DNA of 64,000 nt from Tachypleus tridentatus (GCF_004210375.1 NW_027467782.1:30359276-30423275), one strand, 5' to 3'. Positions 10,893 to 23,290 are shown, numbered from the stretch's first letter. The notes: generated by a model from the sequence alone, not told the origin. Numbers and translations: made by a program.

Positions 10893-11801
10893 TTCTAAGT
10901 ACGTATATTATCACAAGCCAATTTGTACAGATTTCTGCACAGCGCGTTTTAACAAGTGAATGTGGATAGATTAACAACAAGTTACACACTATGTAGCCCT
11001 GAAATAAAAAAAAAAAAAAAAAGAGGTCAATACGCTTCCAGTCAAAATGTCACAACTGAACCAGAAAACCTGTTCTAAATGTAGATAAACATCTCGAATA
11101 GACCTCACTGCACGTGTATTTTATACAATTTATTGAAGACAGCTAGAGTTGGATGTGTTATTATTGACGTGATTTGATATTCCAGTTGTTTAGAGAAGTA
11201 TTACGAATCTCCAGTTGAAATATACATACAACGTAGTTTATTTGTTCTAATACTATTCTTTAATGTGTACCTTTAACAAAACAACATGAAAAAACAAAGT
11301 GGCAAGTTTATTTTATAATATGTATATGATATGTTTTTCTCAGCTGCAGCACAGCGGCTTATAAAACGGCTCAAAGTTATTATTATTTTATTAATATTTT
11401 AAGTACTAACTTCTAACTCATATCTTCATCACCTCTTGATCGATTTGAGAGCTAATATCGATTGATTTTTCGATCGTACCAAAAGTATCATAGATTAATT
11501 CAGTGTAATCCTGCCTAGAATAATTTTAATTGAAGGTAGGTTGATAGGAATCCTGAATAATAATAAAATTGAATAAAATATACCCACCCCTACCGCTGGT
11601 ATTAGTAGTGTAAGTAAATATAGGTTGAAAAAGGACACAAAAATTGTCTCGTAGATTAATTTACTCAAATTCTGCTTAACAGATTTTGAAGTGCTCTTGG
11701 TTATTTAGGTTTCTGTCTTGTTTTATCAAATAATGCTTTTGATAGCAAAAGATGTGTTTTTAGTTATGTCTTACTGGAACTATCAGAGTTAACATCTCAA
11801 C
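10893..11801. other. Noncoding stretch with a poly-A run
   Basis: AT-rich DNA with an A run of about 17 near 11006-11022 and no recognised gene or repeat. Confidence 0.45.
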
Positions 11802-12063
11802 TGCTTGTTTTTGAATTTCGCGCATAGCCAATCGAGGGCTATCTGCGCCTACCCGTTCCTAATTTAGCAGTGTAAGACAAGAGGGAAGGCAGCTAGTCAT
11901 CACCACGCTCCGCCAACTCTTTGGTTACTCTTTTACCAACGAATAGTGGATTGACTGTGGGATTGACCGTTAAATTATAACGCTCCAACGACCGAAAGGG
12001 CGAGTATGTTTGGTACGACCAGGATTCGAACTCGCGGCACAAAGTTTACGAGTCGAACGCCGG
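11802..12063 (-). mobile_element. Family 1 SINE with a small internal duplication
   Basis: The tail, central domain and B box (ggattcgaactcg) are present. The phrase attgactg/attgaccg occurs twice (about 11951-11971), a short tandem duplication in the central domain. The head ends abruptly at 12063. Confidence 0.88.
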
Positions 12064-12239
12064 GGACTTTTGGCGAGTGTGAGCTGAGATATAGGAGAGT
12101 TTTCTGCAAACTTTTGAGTTTATATGAATAGTGTAGGAAAAACTTATAACCCTTTCCCAGTGACAACCACCTTCACTTATCTGAACAAAGATAAATTACT
12201 ATACTCACTTGGATAAAAATAATTACCCATACTGTAAGA

Positions 12240-12690
12240 AACAGCACCAGTTGAATGAGAAGAAAAAGAGTTACGTACTTCAAGTGAAAATTCTGAAGAT
12301 GAAGGTGAAGAAACTTCTCATACAGAGGTGGAGATAGTTCCTTCCTACACTAAAAATAATACGGATTATGTTACTAACTTAAACAAAGCCTTGGATGTCG
12401 ATAACGCAAAAACTAATGAAGAAGAAAAAATCTAGAACAAACAAATGAAAACCAAGAGTTTACTCTGGTAGTGTCGAAAAGAAAAAGTAGAAATTCATTA
12501 CAAAATGAAACTACACAACCAAAAAATACACCACTTAAAACAAAACACCCAACTTTATCATTATTATTGAAGGCGTGCCTGGCACATATAATCAACAGCA
12601 ACTTGCAGCGGAAATTAGCAGATGTGAACCAACTGTTGAAACCGCTAGCGTCAAGCGTTTTACCTTCAGGCGGTGTCCTTGTCCGAGGTC
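12240..12690 (+). pseudogene. Jockey-like LINE, ORF1 (gag-like) fragment
   Basis: A Lys/Asn/Glu-rich frame (EEKSRTNK, then FTLVVSKRKSRNS) followed by a PGTYNQQQLAAEISRCEP-like stretch resembles the linker and nucleic-acid-binding part of Jockey-clade ORF1. Frameshifts break it. It is cut at about 12690 by a family 1 SINE and the duplicated block A; the matching ORF2 resumes at about 13990. Jockey ORF1 binds its own RNA during retrotransposition. The assignment rests on the ORF2 companion rather than on a diagnostic ORF1 motif. Confidence 0.5.
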
Positions 12691-12693
12691 AAG

Positions 12694-12875
12694 GATTTGT
12701 TTGGTTTATTTGGCATTTCGCACAAAGCTACTCGAGGGCTATTTGTGCTAGCCGTCCCTAATTTAGCAGTGTAAGACTAGAGGGAAGGCAGCTAGTCATC
12801 ACCACCCACCGCCAACTCTTGGGCGACTCTTTCACCAACAAAAAGTGGGATTGACCGTCACCTTATAACGCCCCC
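12694..12875 (-). mobile_element. Family 1 SINE, truncated at the block A breakpoint
   Basis: The tail and central domain are close to consensus, then the copy stops at cgcccccaa exactly where duplicated block A starts (12876). The missing head suggests that the block A junction cut through this SINE. Confidence 0.88.
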
Positions 12876-13976
12876 AACAAGTCGAGTCCAATGGCAAGGA
12901 TACCAAGACGATTAGAACTTGTAGAACTGCTGCAGCCCTTGTCCGTCCTTCCTGCCGTTGAAGAGTCCAGGTTGAGGTCTTGGGGTTGGGTCGTTTTTTG
13001 TCAAGAACCTCACCCTCGATCTTGCCATCATGGATGACCCTACCAGAAACGCAAGCCTCCCGACGACATCGCTCTCAGGATTACTTGCACGCGCATGCTC
13101 TCTCACCACGACAAGGTGACGATCCGACTGGAGAGTTAACAGAAGTAATAGTTTAACGTTTTTCTATTTTCTGTCTTTCAGACCCTGGTAACCCAAACTA
13201 TCATGTGATTATATTTATTGGAATTTTACTTCAACACCAAATTATAAGGCAATGTGTTAAGAAATTAATGAGATATAACGTGAAAAACTTTGATTAAATT
13301 TTGCATCAGGAGATGTTATATTAAGTATTTAGCACAGATGATGATGTTTCAAAGAGCTCTGCCGATTTCAGAGGGTTAATGACAAGTATCTGTTAGTCTA
13401 TATTCCATGTTGTTACTATAAATAAGCTATTGACCATGTTTTGAGAAGAAACAAATATACGTAAAGTTCTGTTTTGAATAATATGGTTGTGATCTTATTC
13501 ATTTCTCATTGGATGGGATTTGTTAACGTGTATTGATAAAAAGTATAATCAAATTAAATGTGAATGTGATGTGCGGCGAAAAGAAGAATTAAATGTGTGA
13601 CTTAAAGGAATGAAATAAAATTGCAGACCAAACTGGTAGCTATACCTTTATGTCCTAAACTGAACAAACAACGTAGCCAGACTAATTGATGAATGAATAT
13701 TTTCTTTAGAATTATTTATTGTCAATGTTACAAGTGTAGCTAGAAGTTTGACCGCCAATTTTGATTTCATTCTATTACGGCTAGAAAAGAAAGGTGTATA
13801 AAAATAACTTTCCAGTCTTATATTTGTCATCACCCAATACGTTTTTCGTTGAATACCAGTCTCATGAATTGAGCTATGTGATGAGAAACAAATGATTCTG
13901 TGAAAACCTCTTCACATTTGAAGTGTAATACTTTAAAAGTTACGTGTTAAGTGCTGAAAGGACAAATTAAGTTGAA
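12876..13976. repeat. Duplicated block A, copy 2
   Basis: This is a near-identical direct copy of 471-1573, displaced by about 12.4 kb. The left edge abuts a truncated SINE and the right edge abuts LINE ORF2 sequence. Differences are scattered single bases and 1-2 bp indels, implying a recent duplication. Confidence 0.85.
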
Positions 13977-14215
13977 CGTCGAGAAAGAAATTATATTATA
14001 TTAGAAATAGCCGAAGCTTTCAAAGATCAACTAACCTCCAAAATGTTTTTCAAAGATCAACTCCAAAACCACACTGATCCAGATATGAATACATATTTCT
14101 ACAATAAAGTCACCAATTACATATTAAACAATAAACATCAATTTGTACTAATTTTTCCAATAAACATAACTGATACAAATATAAGTTCCGACACAGATTA
14201 TGCAAGCATGCTACT

Positions 14216-14484
14216 TGTTTGTTTGTTTGTTTTTGGAATTTCGCACAAAGCTATTCGAGGGCTATCTGTGCTAGCCGTCCCTAATTTAGCAGTGTAAGAC
14301 CAGAGGGAAGGCAGCTAGTCATCACCACCCACCGCCAACTCTTGGGCTACTCTTTTACCAACGAATAGTGGGATTGACCGTAACATTATAACGCCCCCAC
14401 GGCTGGGAGGGCGAGCATGTTTGGCGCGACTCGGGCGCGAACCCGCGACCCTCAGATTACGAAGTGCACGCCTTAACGCGCTAG
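14216..14484 (-). mobile_element. Family 1 SINE inside the LINE, with target-site duplication
   Basis: Nearly consensus copy. The flanks gcaagcatgctact (14202-14215) and gcaagcacgttact (14485-14498) are a 14-bp target-site duplication with two differences. Confidence 0.93.
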
Positions 14485-14690
14485 GCAAGCACGTTACTAA
14501 TAAATGAAATATCCCTTCAAGAATTACTTGAAGCAATAAAAAACACAAAAAAACAAAGCACCAGATGAAGATTAAATGCAAGCTGTCCTTCTAAAAGGGC
14601 ACTCTGAAATTGTTTGACCACCTAAATTCACTTTTTTAACTTATCTCTATCCTCAGGATACATCCCAGTTTCTTGGAAGCTTGCAAATGT

Positions 14691-14966
14691 TTTGTTTGTT
14701 TTTGGAATTTCGCACAAAGCTACTCGAGGGCTATCTGTGCTAGCCGTCCCTAATTTAGCAGTGTAAGACTAGAGGGAAGGCAGCTAGTCATCACCACCCA
14801 CCGCCAACTCTTGGGCTACTCTTTTACCAACAAATAGTGGGATTGACTGTAACATTATACACCCCCAGGGCTGGGAGGGCGAGCATGTTTAGCGCGACGC
14901 GGGCGCGAACCCGCGACCCTCGGATTACGAGTCGCACGCCTTACGCGCTTGGCCATGCCAGGCCTA
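14691..14966 (-). mobile_element. Second family 1 SINE inside the LINE, with target-site duplication
   Basis: Nearly consensus copy with head cttggccatgccaggcc. The flanks aagcttgcaaatgt (14677-14690) and aaacttgcaaatat (14967-14980) match at 12 of 14 positions. Confidence 0.93.
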
Positions 14967-15424
14967 AAACTTGCAAATATATTAATGTTCCATAAGGAAG
15001 AAAAGCCAGCGAATAAACCTGATAGCTACCGACCAATCAGCCTGACCAGCTGTGTAGGCTGGTCATTCTTGAAAGAATAATCAGTAATAGACTCTCCACA
15101 TTCTTGGAGATAACATCAAAATTACCAAAAGAACAAAATGGATTCAGGAAATTTAAACAAACGACAGACCACCTTATCCGATTAACCGAAACAATAATAG
15201 ATAGCTTCAATAAAAAAGAATGTACAGTCGCTTGCTTCCTTGATATCGAGGAAGCATTCGACACTGTTTGGCACGATGGTCTAAGGTTCCGAATGAATGA
15301 AATGGAACTACCGCGAGGAATTATTCGCTGGTTATCTAACTTTTTGAAAAATAGAAAATGTAGAGTAAATGTTAAAGGAACTTTTTCTGAATACTTTACT
15401 CCACAAGCTGGTGTCCCTCAGGGA

Positions 15425-15970
15425 GATTAATAGCGACTTTTCATTAATCATACGGCCACTGATTTGATTTGTTAAAATAAAAATAGTAAGGTGGATGTCT
15501 TCGTGTCTAATAAAAACTGTAATGTGAAATAAAGATTCGACTGTAGCCAACCATACTTCATGATCCATAAATTTACTTTGAAAATTGGCTAATTAATTAT
15601 TAAAATTGATCTGTTGATATCACGTGAGTGTGTGGCTCAATAATATCACTACATATGGAGTTTTTAATACTGTTCCAAAGAGTTTATGCAACATAACATA
15701 ACCTGATAATTTAAATTAGATACAAGTTATTTTGATTTTTAATAATTCAGTTACGCAGACTTTAAAATAAATATTCATTTCTTTCTATGACGTCGATATT
15801 GTCTGAAAAAAAGGAAAAAACAAACTCTTACTTAGATCCAATTATTATTGCGTTTATAACTTTTTATTATTATGTTTTTCAAGAGAAATATAAATAAATT
15901 GAATTAAAGATAAAAACATTGAGAAACAAATATGAATACTCATTCATCTTGATTTGTGAAATACTCGTAT
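15425..15970 (-). repeat. Duplicated block B, copy 3 (inverted)
   Basis: On the minus strand this reads like 19420-19950 and 8330-8560: taagagtttgtttt, aataacttgtatctaattta, ggaacagtattaaaaactcc, cacactcacgtgatatcaac and ttaacaaatcaaatcagtgg all find counterparts in the same order. It is more diverged than copies 1 and 2. Its right-hand end in that orientation is cut exactly where the LINE reverse transcriptase begins. Confidence 0.75.
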
Positions 15971-16509
15971 TTTATAATTAAAACTACGTATTCTGGTCTA
16001 TCTTTTATTTATCAACCAGGACAATGCATGTCCATTGTTTCTTTTTCAATGTTGAAGACTATGTTCCTGTCCCATTCAACAAAAAAACATGAATTCAGAT
16101 TAGTTTGGATTAACGTTATGTTAGCTTAAACTTTCCTGAAAGCTTTCATAAAATATAAAACTCTGTATAACTTGATTGCCAACCTTACAAAATAGAAAGA
16201 ACTTTTAAGTATCCACAAAATAGTCAGTGATGGTATGTGTAGTTGACCTTATTAAGAAGAATTTCAAGATTTTCGTATGAGCCAAATGAGCAATAGGAAC
16301 AGATACATATAAGTTACTATTGTGTAGAACACCTTTCAGACTTCTTTTGGAGCAATCAGTAAACAATCACAATTCACTCTGCTCATATACTGCAGCTTCT
16401 AGTGTTGGTATTAATTTTGCAATATTAGTGCAATAAACCAGGGAACCTTCATGCGAAAACAGTATAACTGTTTCTCATTATTTCTGTACCAGTAATGTGA
16501 TGTCCCTAC
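15971..16509. other. Noncoding stretch
   Basis: No gene or recognised repeat is seen. Confidence 0.4.
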
Positions 16510-16915
16510 AGAAATTAAGCTCTAAGCCAGAACCCTATAACCCATAATTCCTGGAGAATCTTTTAAAAGGCTCAAATCTATCACGAAATTAATAAGTTCA
16601 TCTTGTATGAAAAGCTGTGGTTCATCAGATGCTTCAAGTTGAAAACACTCATTATTATTATTTCTATTGACATCAGATTCAGAATCAGATAACACTGTAT
16701 CAAGAGTCTCTGGTGAAGTAGATACAGCTACATCAGATCTTATTACAAAATGAAGATTGGATAAGAAATTTCTTTTTTTATTCCGAGTATTGCAGCCTTG
16801 CATGTTTTTGAGAAATCTTGTGATATTTTGTCATTGATTCCTCACAACAAACTTACGACAAATGTAACAGAATATATTTGGATCATTTACATGACCTTTG
16901 CTGCAATAACGACCA
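16510..16915 (-). pseudogene. Repeat-borne zinc-binding protein fragment
   Basis: Minus-strand translation gives KGHVNDPNIFCYICRKFVV, a CxxC-type zinc-binding start, and then after a stop GCNTRNKKRNFLSNL, an acidic SDSESDV tract, EPQLFIQDELINFVIDLSL and LLKDSPGIMGYR. These blocks match a protein family that I recall as very common in arthropod and cnidarian genomes and associated with transposable elements; its biochemical role is unknown to me. Compared with that family, a segment of roughly 60 residues between the zinc block and GCN(T/A)xNKK is missing, and at least one stop interrupts the frame. This is therefore a deleted copy. Confidence 0.55.
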
Positions 16916-16982
16916 ACAAATAATACTAAAAGAAAAAAAGTATCAAAGTGCACGCACAATCAGATACTATCCAGAAAGAGCC

Positions 16983-17256
16983 CAGCATGGCCAGGTGGGT
17001 TAAGAGTTCGACTCGTAACGTAAGGGTCGATGGTTCTAATCCCTGTCGCACTAAAGATGCTCTCTTTTTTGGCTGTGGGAGCGTTATAATGTGACCGTCA
17101 ATCTCACTAGTCATTGATGAAAGAGTAGTCCAAGACTTGGCGGTGGGTGATGATGACTAGTAGCCTTCCCTTTAGTCCTACACTGTTAAATTAGGGACGA
17201 ATAGCGCAGATAGCTTTCGAGAAGCTTTACGCGAAATTCAAAACAAACAAACCTGT
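16983..17256 (+). mobile_element. Family 1 SINE, full length
   Basis: It has the head agcatggccaggtgggttaa, the B box-like gatggttctaatccc, the central domain and an aaacaaacaaac tail. The head is well preserved and could still resemble a pol III promoter. Confidence 0.92.
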
Positions 17257-17299
17257 TTCCTTGTTTCTCTCTAAGTTCAGCAGATTTTGTTAAATGTTT

Positions 17300-18900
17300 A
17301 ACAGTTAACTGAAAAGCGAACTGCATTCTCTGTTAAAACTCAGTCTTGTAATCACTGCATAATAAATACTTTAGAGGTCATTATCTCTTTCTTAGGCAGC
17401 AGTACATCTCTACCATGTAGTTGAAAGAACGGACTTTCGAAAGTAGACTCATTTTCAACACATACGTAATAAATGAAAAAGCTCTGTCCAAGTATTCTGA
17501 TCTTTCTCACAGTATTGAGACATCATATCCAACAAAGTTCTGCTGAATCTTTCTACTAATACGGTTGGAGCTAAATGAAAAGCAGTTGTTTCAGTTCTTT
17601 TTTTTTGTGTTTTTGGCAATTAACAAATGAGAAATATCTTTTATTAACTTGGAAACAAAGTTACTTTCTATATCCGACATTAAATACTGGAGTACAACGT
17701 GTCCAGCTACAATGTTATTTTAAAATACTTTAACAATCGTATTCGCTTTTTTATCAGACACACAAGTTATTTATTTACTCATCTTTATTTTGTTCACTAA
17801 TCACATGATTTTAATTACTTCTAATTCATCCTCATTTTCGGTTCTAATTTTGTTAATAGACTATTCTCATCAGTTTCAGCGACTCTACACTTATGTTACA
17901 TGGAGCATTCACATTAGAATGTTCTCTGCCTGTTATATGAATTATTTCAAAATCATAATCTTGGATTACTAATGATCAACATGGCTAACATAGAGGAAAA
18001 GTTCATTAATGTTATTAGTCATCTTAATGGTACATGACATGTGATGATAGTAAATTTCCTACCATACAGATAACAACAAAAGGTTTTCATTCAATATACT
18101 ACGGCTAAACATTCTTGTTCTGAGACCGAGTAATTTACTTCAGCTTTTCGTAAATGTCTACTGTAATAAGCTAAAGGATGTTCTTTTTTGTTTTCATTTA
18201 ATTATGGCAACACTGCATTTATAGCATAACCTGAAATATATATGTTTAAAATAATTTATTTACTAACGCCTCAGTAACTAAAAATGAATAACTTAAAATG
18301 AGTGATTTTAATGCAGCGTGTCCTAATTTCACGAAAGCTTTTTGTCTTTTATCTGCCCAAATAACTTCTCTTTCTTTCTTAGTTAGCTCAGTTAGAGGTT
18401 TGCCAACAATTCAAAATGTGGTGTAAACCTACTACAAAATTCTGTATATCCTAGAAAAGCAGGAATATCTAACTTTTTAGTTCAGGTTCAATACTGTTTT
18501 CATTGTCATATGTCTTAGATATTCTATTTCTTTTATCAATAACTGACATTTCTTTAGTTTCCTGTATATTACGTAACAGATAAATGTCTTCAACTGTTAC
18601 AACAATCAATCACTTTTTAAATTCTTCCCCAAACTTTAATTTTCCGTTCTTCTGAGGACCTTATGCAACCGGGGATACATAATGACTGATACTGCCCTCT
18701 GTTACCGCTTGTTCAAACATATGTTTCACACTCGTCTATCTCTGGCATTTTATGAGGTTTTCTGCTATAGGTTTATTTTCATTTAACACTATTATGTGAC
18801 AAACTTGATTTTCACGACCAGGGTCACATCTCCTACAAATATTCTTCTGGTTACGTTATTACGCTTTCTTTATGTTTTCTTTCACATTTCCTAAGAAATA
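17300..18900 (-). pseudogene. Gypsy-like LTR retrotransposon pol fragment (RT and RNase H)
   Basis: Read on the minus strand from about 18860 downward, the order is that of Gypsy pol. A start of reverse transcriptase (NKPIAEKPHKMPEIDE, then ISHYVSP) is followed by the RT-RNase H junction (FLGYTEFCSRFTPHFE, LTKKEREVIWADK, QKAF). RNase H comes next (HPLAYYSRHLRKAEVNYSVS, EQECLAVVY, then CYLYGRKFTIIT). Stops and frameshifts occur throughout, and the RT active-site YxDD block between the two RT pieces is lost. No long terminal repeats were found. It is a dead genomic remnant. Confidence 0.8.
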
Positions 18901-19494
18901 AATCATAATTTATTTTACTCTGTCGTGTCTGGTGTTTACTATTTCTCACATGATGCTGTGCTACTGCATCTAATGTTTGTAGCCTTGTCTACTACTGCGT
19001 GGTGAGGAAATATTACTTTACCTTTCACATTTTTTTTTTATGAAACATTCATTAGTTATTACAACAATATTGCTATATTAATTAATACCAATGCTTGTAG
19101 CTACAATCTGTGAACAGTATGAGTGTAATTATTCCAAAAAAAGTTTGAAAGATGTTCTGCACGCTTATAACATATGTATCTTATACCACTGGTTTTTCGG
19201 TACTTTCGAAATTCTCGTACAGTTGACATTCAAGTTATACAAAGTTTTCGTGTGAACAGGCTGGAAAAGCTTGTAATGAGCATTGGATAAAGAAACAAGG
19301 GCTACAAACAGTTAGCCTGATACCAAGTTCACACACAAAAGTCCAACTCCAACATGTGTTTTGAAAATAAAAGTAGAGTTTTTCCCCGAAAAATCTAGAT
19401 GAGTGATGATATATATTCACTTGTTATCAATGTTCGTCTCTTTTTTTCAATTTGTTTATATTTTTCTTTAGGAACATAATAATAAAAAATGTCA
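18901..19494. other. Noncoding stretch, partly homologous to block B copy 3
   Basis: From about 19400 on, sequence such as ttcaatttgtttatattttt and aacataataataaaaa recurs in inverted block B copy 3. No gene is seen. Confidence 0.45.
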
Positions 19495-20775
19495 TTATGA
19501 TGAGGGAAATAATAAATAAATCTAACTAAGAGTTTGTTTTCTACAAAATTTGTAAACAATTTCTACACGATAGAATAAAAAAAGAATATCAATTTCGATA
19601 TCTACGTGTGTGAATTATAGAAAATTTGTTTTTAAAATTCAAATAACTTGTATGTAATTTAAATTATGAGATCTATGTGCCATTGGAAAACATATTAGGA
19701 ACAGTATTCAAAACCCCATATGCAGTGATGTTAATGGGACACACACACTTACGTGACATTAACAGATCAGTTTTAAAACTTAGTTTGCCAATCCTCAAAA
19801 TACGTTTATGGGATATGATGTGTGACTGGCGACTGAAGAAGCTTTCTTTCATGATATAATTTTTTACGAGATACTGTGACATCTAACGACCTATTTTCAT
19901 TTCAACAAATGAAAGCAGTGACCGTCTGATAATTAAAAGTTCGGTATTGAATCTTTACCACCATCTATAGTCAGAAATCATTATTAGATGTGATTTTATA
20001 TGAATTACAGAATATTTGTTTTTGAAACTAAACTGATCCATCAAAATTGTTAAAAGACAAACAGTTTATTATATTCATTAACTTCTGATCTAATAAACCA
20101 ATGGTGATCAGAATTAGATAATAAATCTCGGGATTAGTACAGCTAATTCAGAATAGGATTTTTACTTATTAACAGCCCTAATGTCGACAATATGCCATAA
20201 GATCTAGGTTATTTCTAAACAAGATATCAAGCTAATAATGAAGTGTAATCATAAAAAGTGAATAAAATGAAACCCGACAAACCTTAGAACATAACATACA
20301 TTTACACTTAACATGAGACATTAGTGTTAGACCTATTACATTGTTAACCGTTACATTTTCTGTATAGTTCCACAGAGATTCTCAACAAGTGTTTATCATA
20401 ATACAACCACACTATATGCATGTAATGTCTATTGCTGAATGCGTGTTACTTTTCAGACCGGCTTATATACGGCAAATATAGTTTGCGGAATACTATTTAA
20501 GTTAACAATTTTATACAACATATCTTATATACATTATAAATTAAATATATTACAGACATATAATAAAAAAGTTAGTAAAACTAAACTGAAAAAAAGAATG
20601 GAACATACTATACGAAGCACATACCAATGACTTGGAAACATGATTGTAAAGTATATTAAATATTTTTATTGGTTTCAAATCTGTTTAGACATTCTTAAAC
20701 AGCAGTTAAGTAAAACTGTAATATGGATAAAGAAAGTTATTAAACGAAAACATGAGTTGTTAGTCATACATTCAT
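19495..20775 (+). repeat. Duplicated block B, copy 2
   Basis: This is a direct copy of 8275-9700, starting atgatgagggaaataataaa and still alignable at cgaaaacatgagttgttagtc. It shares with copy 3 sequences near its start (19500-19700) that copy 1 lacks, and lacks about 390 bp of copy 1. Its end coincides with the start of truncated dynein exon sequence at 20776. Confidence 0.85.
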
Positions 20776-20908
20776 TCATGGTGATAAATACCGAACATGT
20801 TGGATTTAATTTAATTTCTGTTCCTCGTTGGACAGTTAAGATCTGCTGAGCTACTACAGATAGAACTTTTAAATCAAAACAGGACCAGGCACCACAGGAA
20901 GCAAGACC
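20776..20908 (-). pseudogene. Dynein exon: AAA1 after Walker A, Walker B core deleted
   Basis: It encodes [12 protein letters not shown], then jumps to [17 protein letters not shown], then to [16 protein letters not shown]. In dynein heavy chains CFD continues EFNRI(D/E), the Walker B motif needed for ATP hydrolysis; here about six codons are missing. About a dozen codons are also missing after QRG. The acceptor before GLAS joins in phase to FFK of the previous exon. It ends at FITMN where duplicated block B begins. Confidence 0.88.
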
Positions 20909-20926
20909 CTTAGAATAAAACATTAA

Positions 20927-21592
<666 letters not shown>

Positions 21593-23118
21593 TATCACAG
21601 AAGTTATCATTTTTTCATCCTAAAATTAAAAGGTGGCATAATTGCTGTCTTACTTCTCAAAGTGACAGAATGTTTTCCTTATTTTAAGACCAACTTAAAC
21701 TGTCATTTATAATATACATGTTAGTGTGCATGTCTATATATATATATATTTTTTCACAGTTTGACTTAGAATATGTTCCAATATCATTTTTTTACAGATG
21801 GTAATATTAAAGAAATATAGTAGTATTTAAACCACTTAATAAATGAGCTATCAAGAAATGTGCTTTACCTAACTTCTGCGTGTCATGTTCGTATATGCAT
21901 ATACACCTCGACATTTTACTCTATAACTAAACATTTTAAACTGAGAAAACCATTTTCAAATTTGTCCTTCAAGAATAAGAGGGATGAAGGTTACTTTACA
22001 TAAGACAGTTAGAAAACATGACTGAAAACTGATATAATGGTTGCTAACTTATGGCAACACATTATTTCTTTTATTAAACCTTATTAACCTCACTCATATA
22101 TAGTTGTAGATAATACGATATGACTCAATGTGTGGTAGATTCAAAAGATTCAATACAAAGGAGCTGTAGGCTCAGTGACATTTTGCTTTCATCTCATGGT
22201 TGTCAAGTCCTTGAGAAAGACACATTATTTTGATTGTTTCAGTCTATCAAGCATATCAAGCTGCACAATGGGTACAAATTATAAGCTAAAAGGTTAAACT
22301 GTGCCAAACTGGCATCCTTTTCAGGTGGAATGTATCACTACTTTTATTTGCTTGTGCAAGTAAAACTGGAGTTTATTGCTGGTTTCCAAGAGCTGTCTCA
22401 GCACAGGATTGATTTGATTTCAATACTGCACTACTTTTTGAGTCAAATACATACCAATAGTAATCGCTGTCAGATGAAGATATACATAATGAAAGACGGG
22501 CATCACAGGAACATCAGTAATGGTTTATACAAAATTGTTATTTTTCTAACTGAAATTCTATCAACAAAGCTAACTGTATAACAATACCACATTGAAGAGG
22601 CTTCTAAAGTTGTTTAATTAGTATACTCCTATCTCACAATACAGCTGAAATGGAAACTTCCGTGGCAACAATTTGAAAATGACATATCATACATTAGACA
22701 AAAAAATATTTCCTCAAAATTAATATCTCAGAAGTGAGTAGATGAGAATAATTTTTAAGTAAAAAAGTCAGAGATAATCCAGTTATTCATGCTAAAACAT
22801 CCCCTCTGGACAATTACTGACACTAAATAATATATTTATAACAGCAGCACTTTAGAGAAAGAACCTTTAGTTTTAATGCCAACATAGCATTTAATAGGAA
22901 TAAAATCCTTTGAATCTATACTAGGTGAAGTAACAATCACATAAACTTGCAAACTCATAATAAGTAAAGGAAAAATTATCAAAAGCCCTCCACAAACTAA
23001 GTAAAGTTAACAGAAAATGTTATGATAAAAAGTGAAGTATGAATCACAGGAAGAAGCAAAAACTTTATACATGTGCATAAGTGAGTGCTGAATCATGTAA
23101 ATTTCAGTAAAGAGAAAG
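21593..23118. other. Intronic stretch of the dynein pseudogene
   Basis: AT-rich DNA containing a short TA microsatellite near 21736-21750. The exon that should follow YYWQ was not found here. The open frame at 22330-22581 has no recognised domain. Confidence 0.4.
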
Positions 23119-23290
23119 TCAGCTACACTAGAAGGGTGTGTCACACTCCTATTGGTGAAGAGTTGTCACGTGCTCATTTGCATGCTACAACACAGTAATA
23201 CCCTTGGGAAACAAGTGAATTTGGACCCTCAATACTAGTGGTGAGTGAAACATTTGCATATATAAAGCAGCACAAATAGAGGAAAGCTAT
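23119..23290. repeat. Dispersed repeat related to 53380-53530
   Basis: The sequence around gagttgtcacgtgctcattt and catgctacaacacag resembles 53380-53530 (catgctacaacgcag) and, more weakly, the DIRS terminal repeat at 40776. It may be a solo terminal repeat. Confidence 0.45.

Larger units (their letters stand above)
13985..15428 (+). pseudogene. Jockey-like LINE, ORF2 linker and reverse transcriptase fragment
   Basis: Three pieces separated by two SINEs read through as one LINE ORF2. The first (13995-14213) encodes the region before the polymerase (IAEAFKDQLTSKMFFKDQL). The second (14499-14676) contains LQELLEAIKNTKNKAPDED and then stops. The third (14967-15428) is classic non-LTR reverse transcriptase: KPDSYRPISLTSC, QNGFRKFKQTTDHL, then FLDIEEAFDTVWHDGL (motif A, with the first catalytic Asp) and LPRGIIRWLSNFLKNRK up to AGVPQG (motif B). 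Sequence is lost just after PQG, before the YADD box, at the junction with inverted block B. In-frame stops and the SINE inserts make it dead. Such enzymes mobilise both LINEs and SINEs. Confidence 0.9.
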
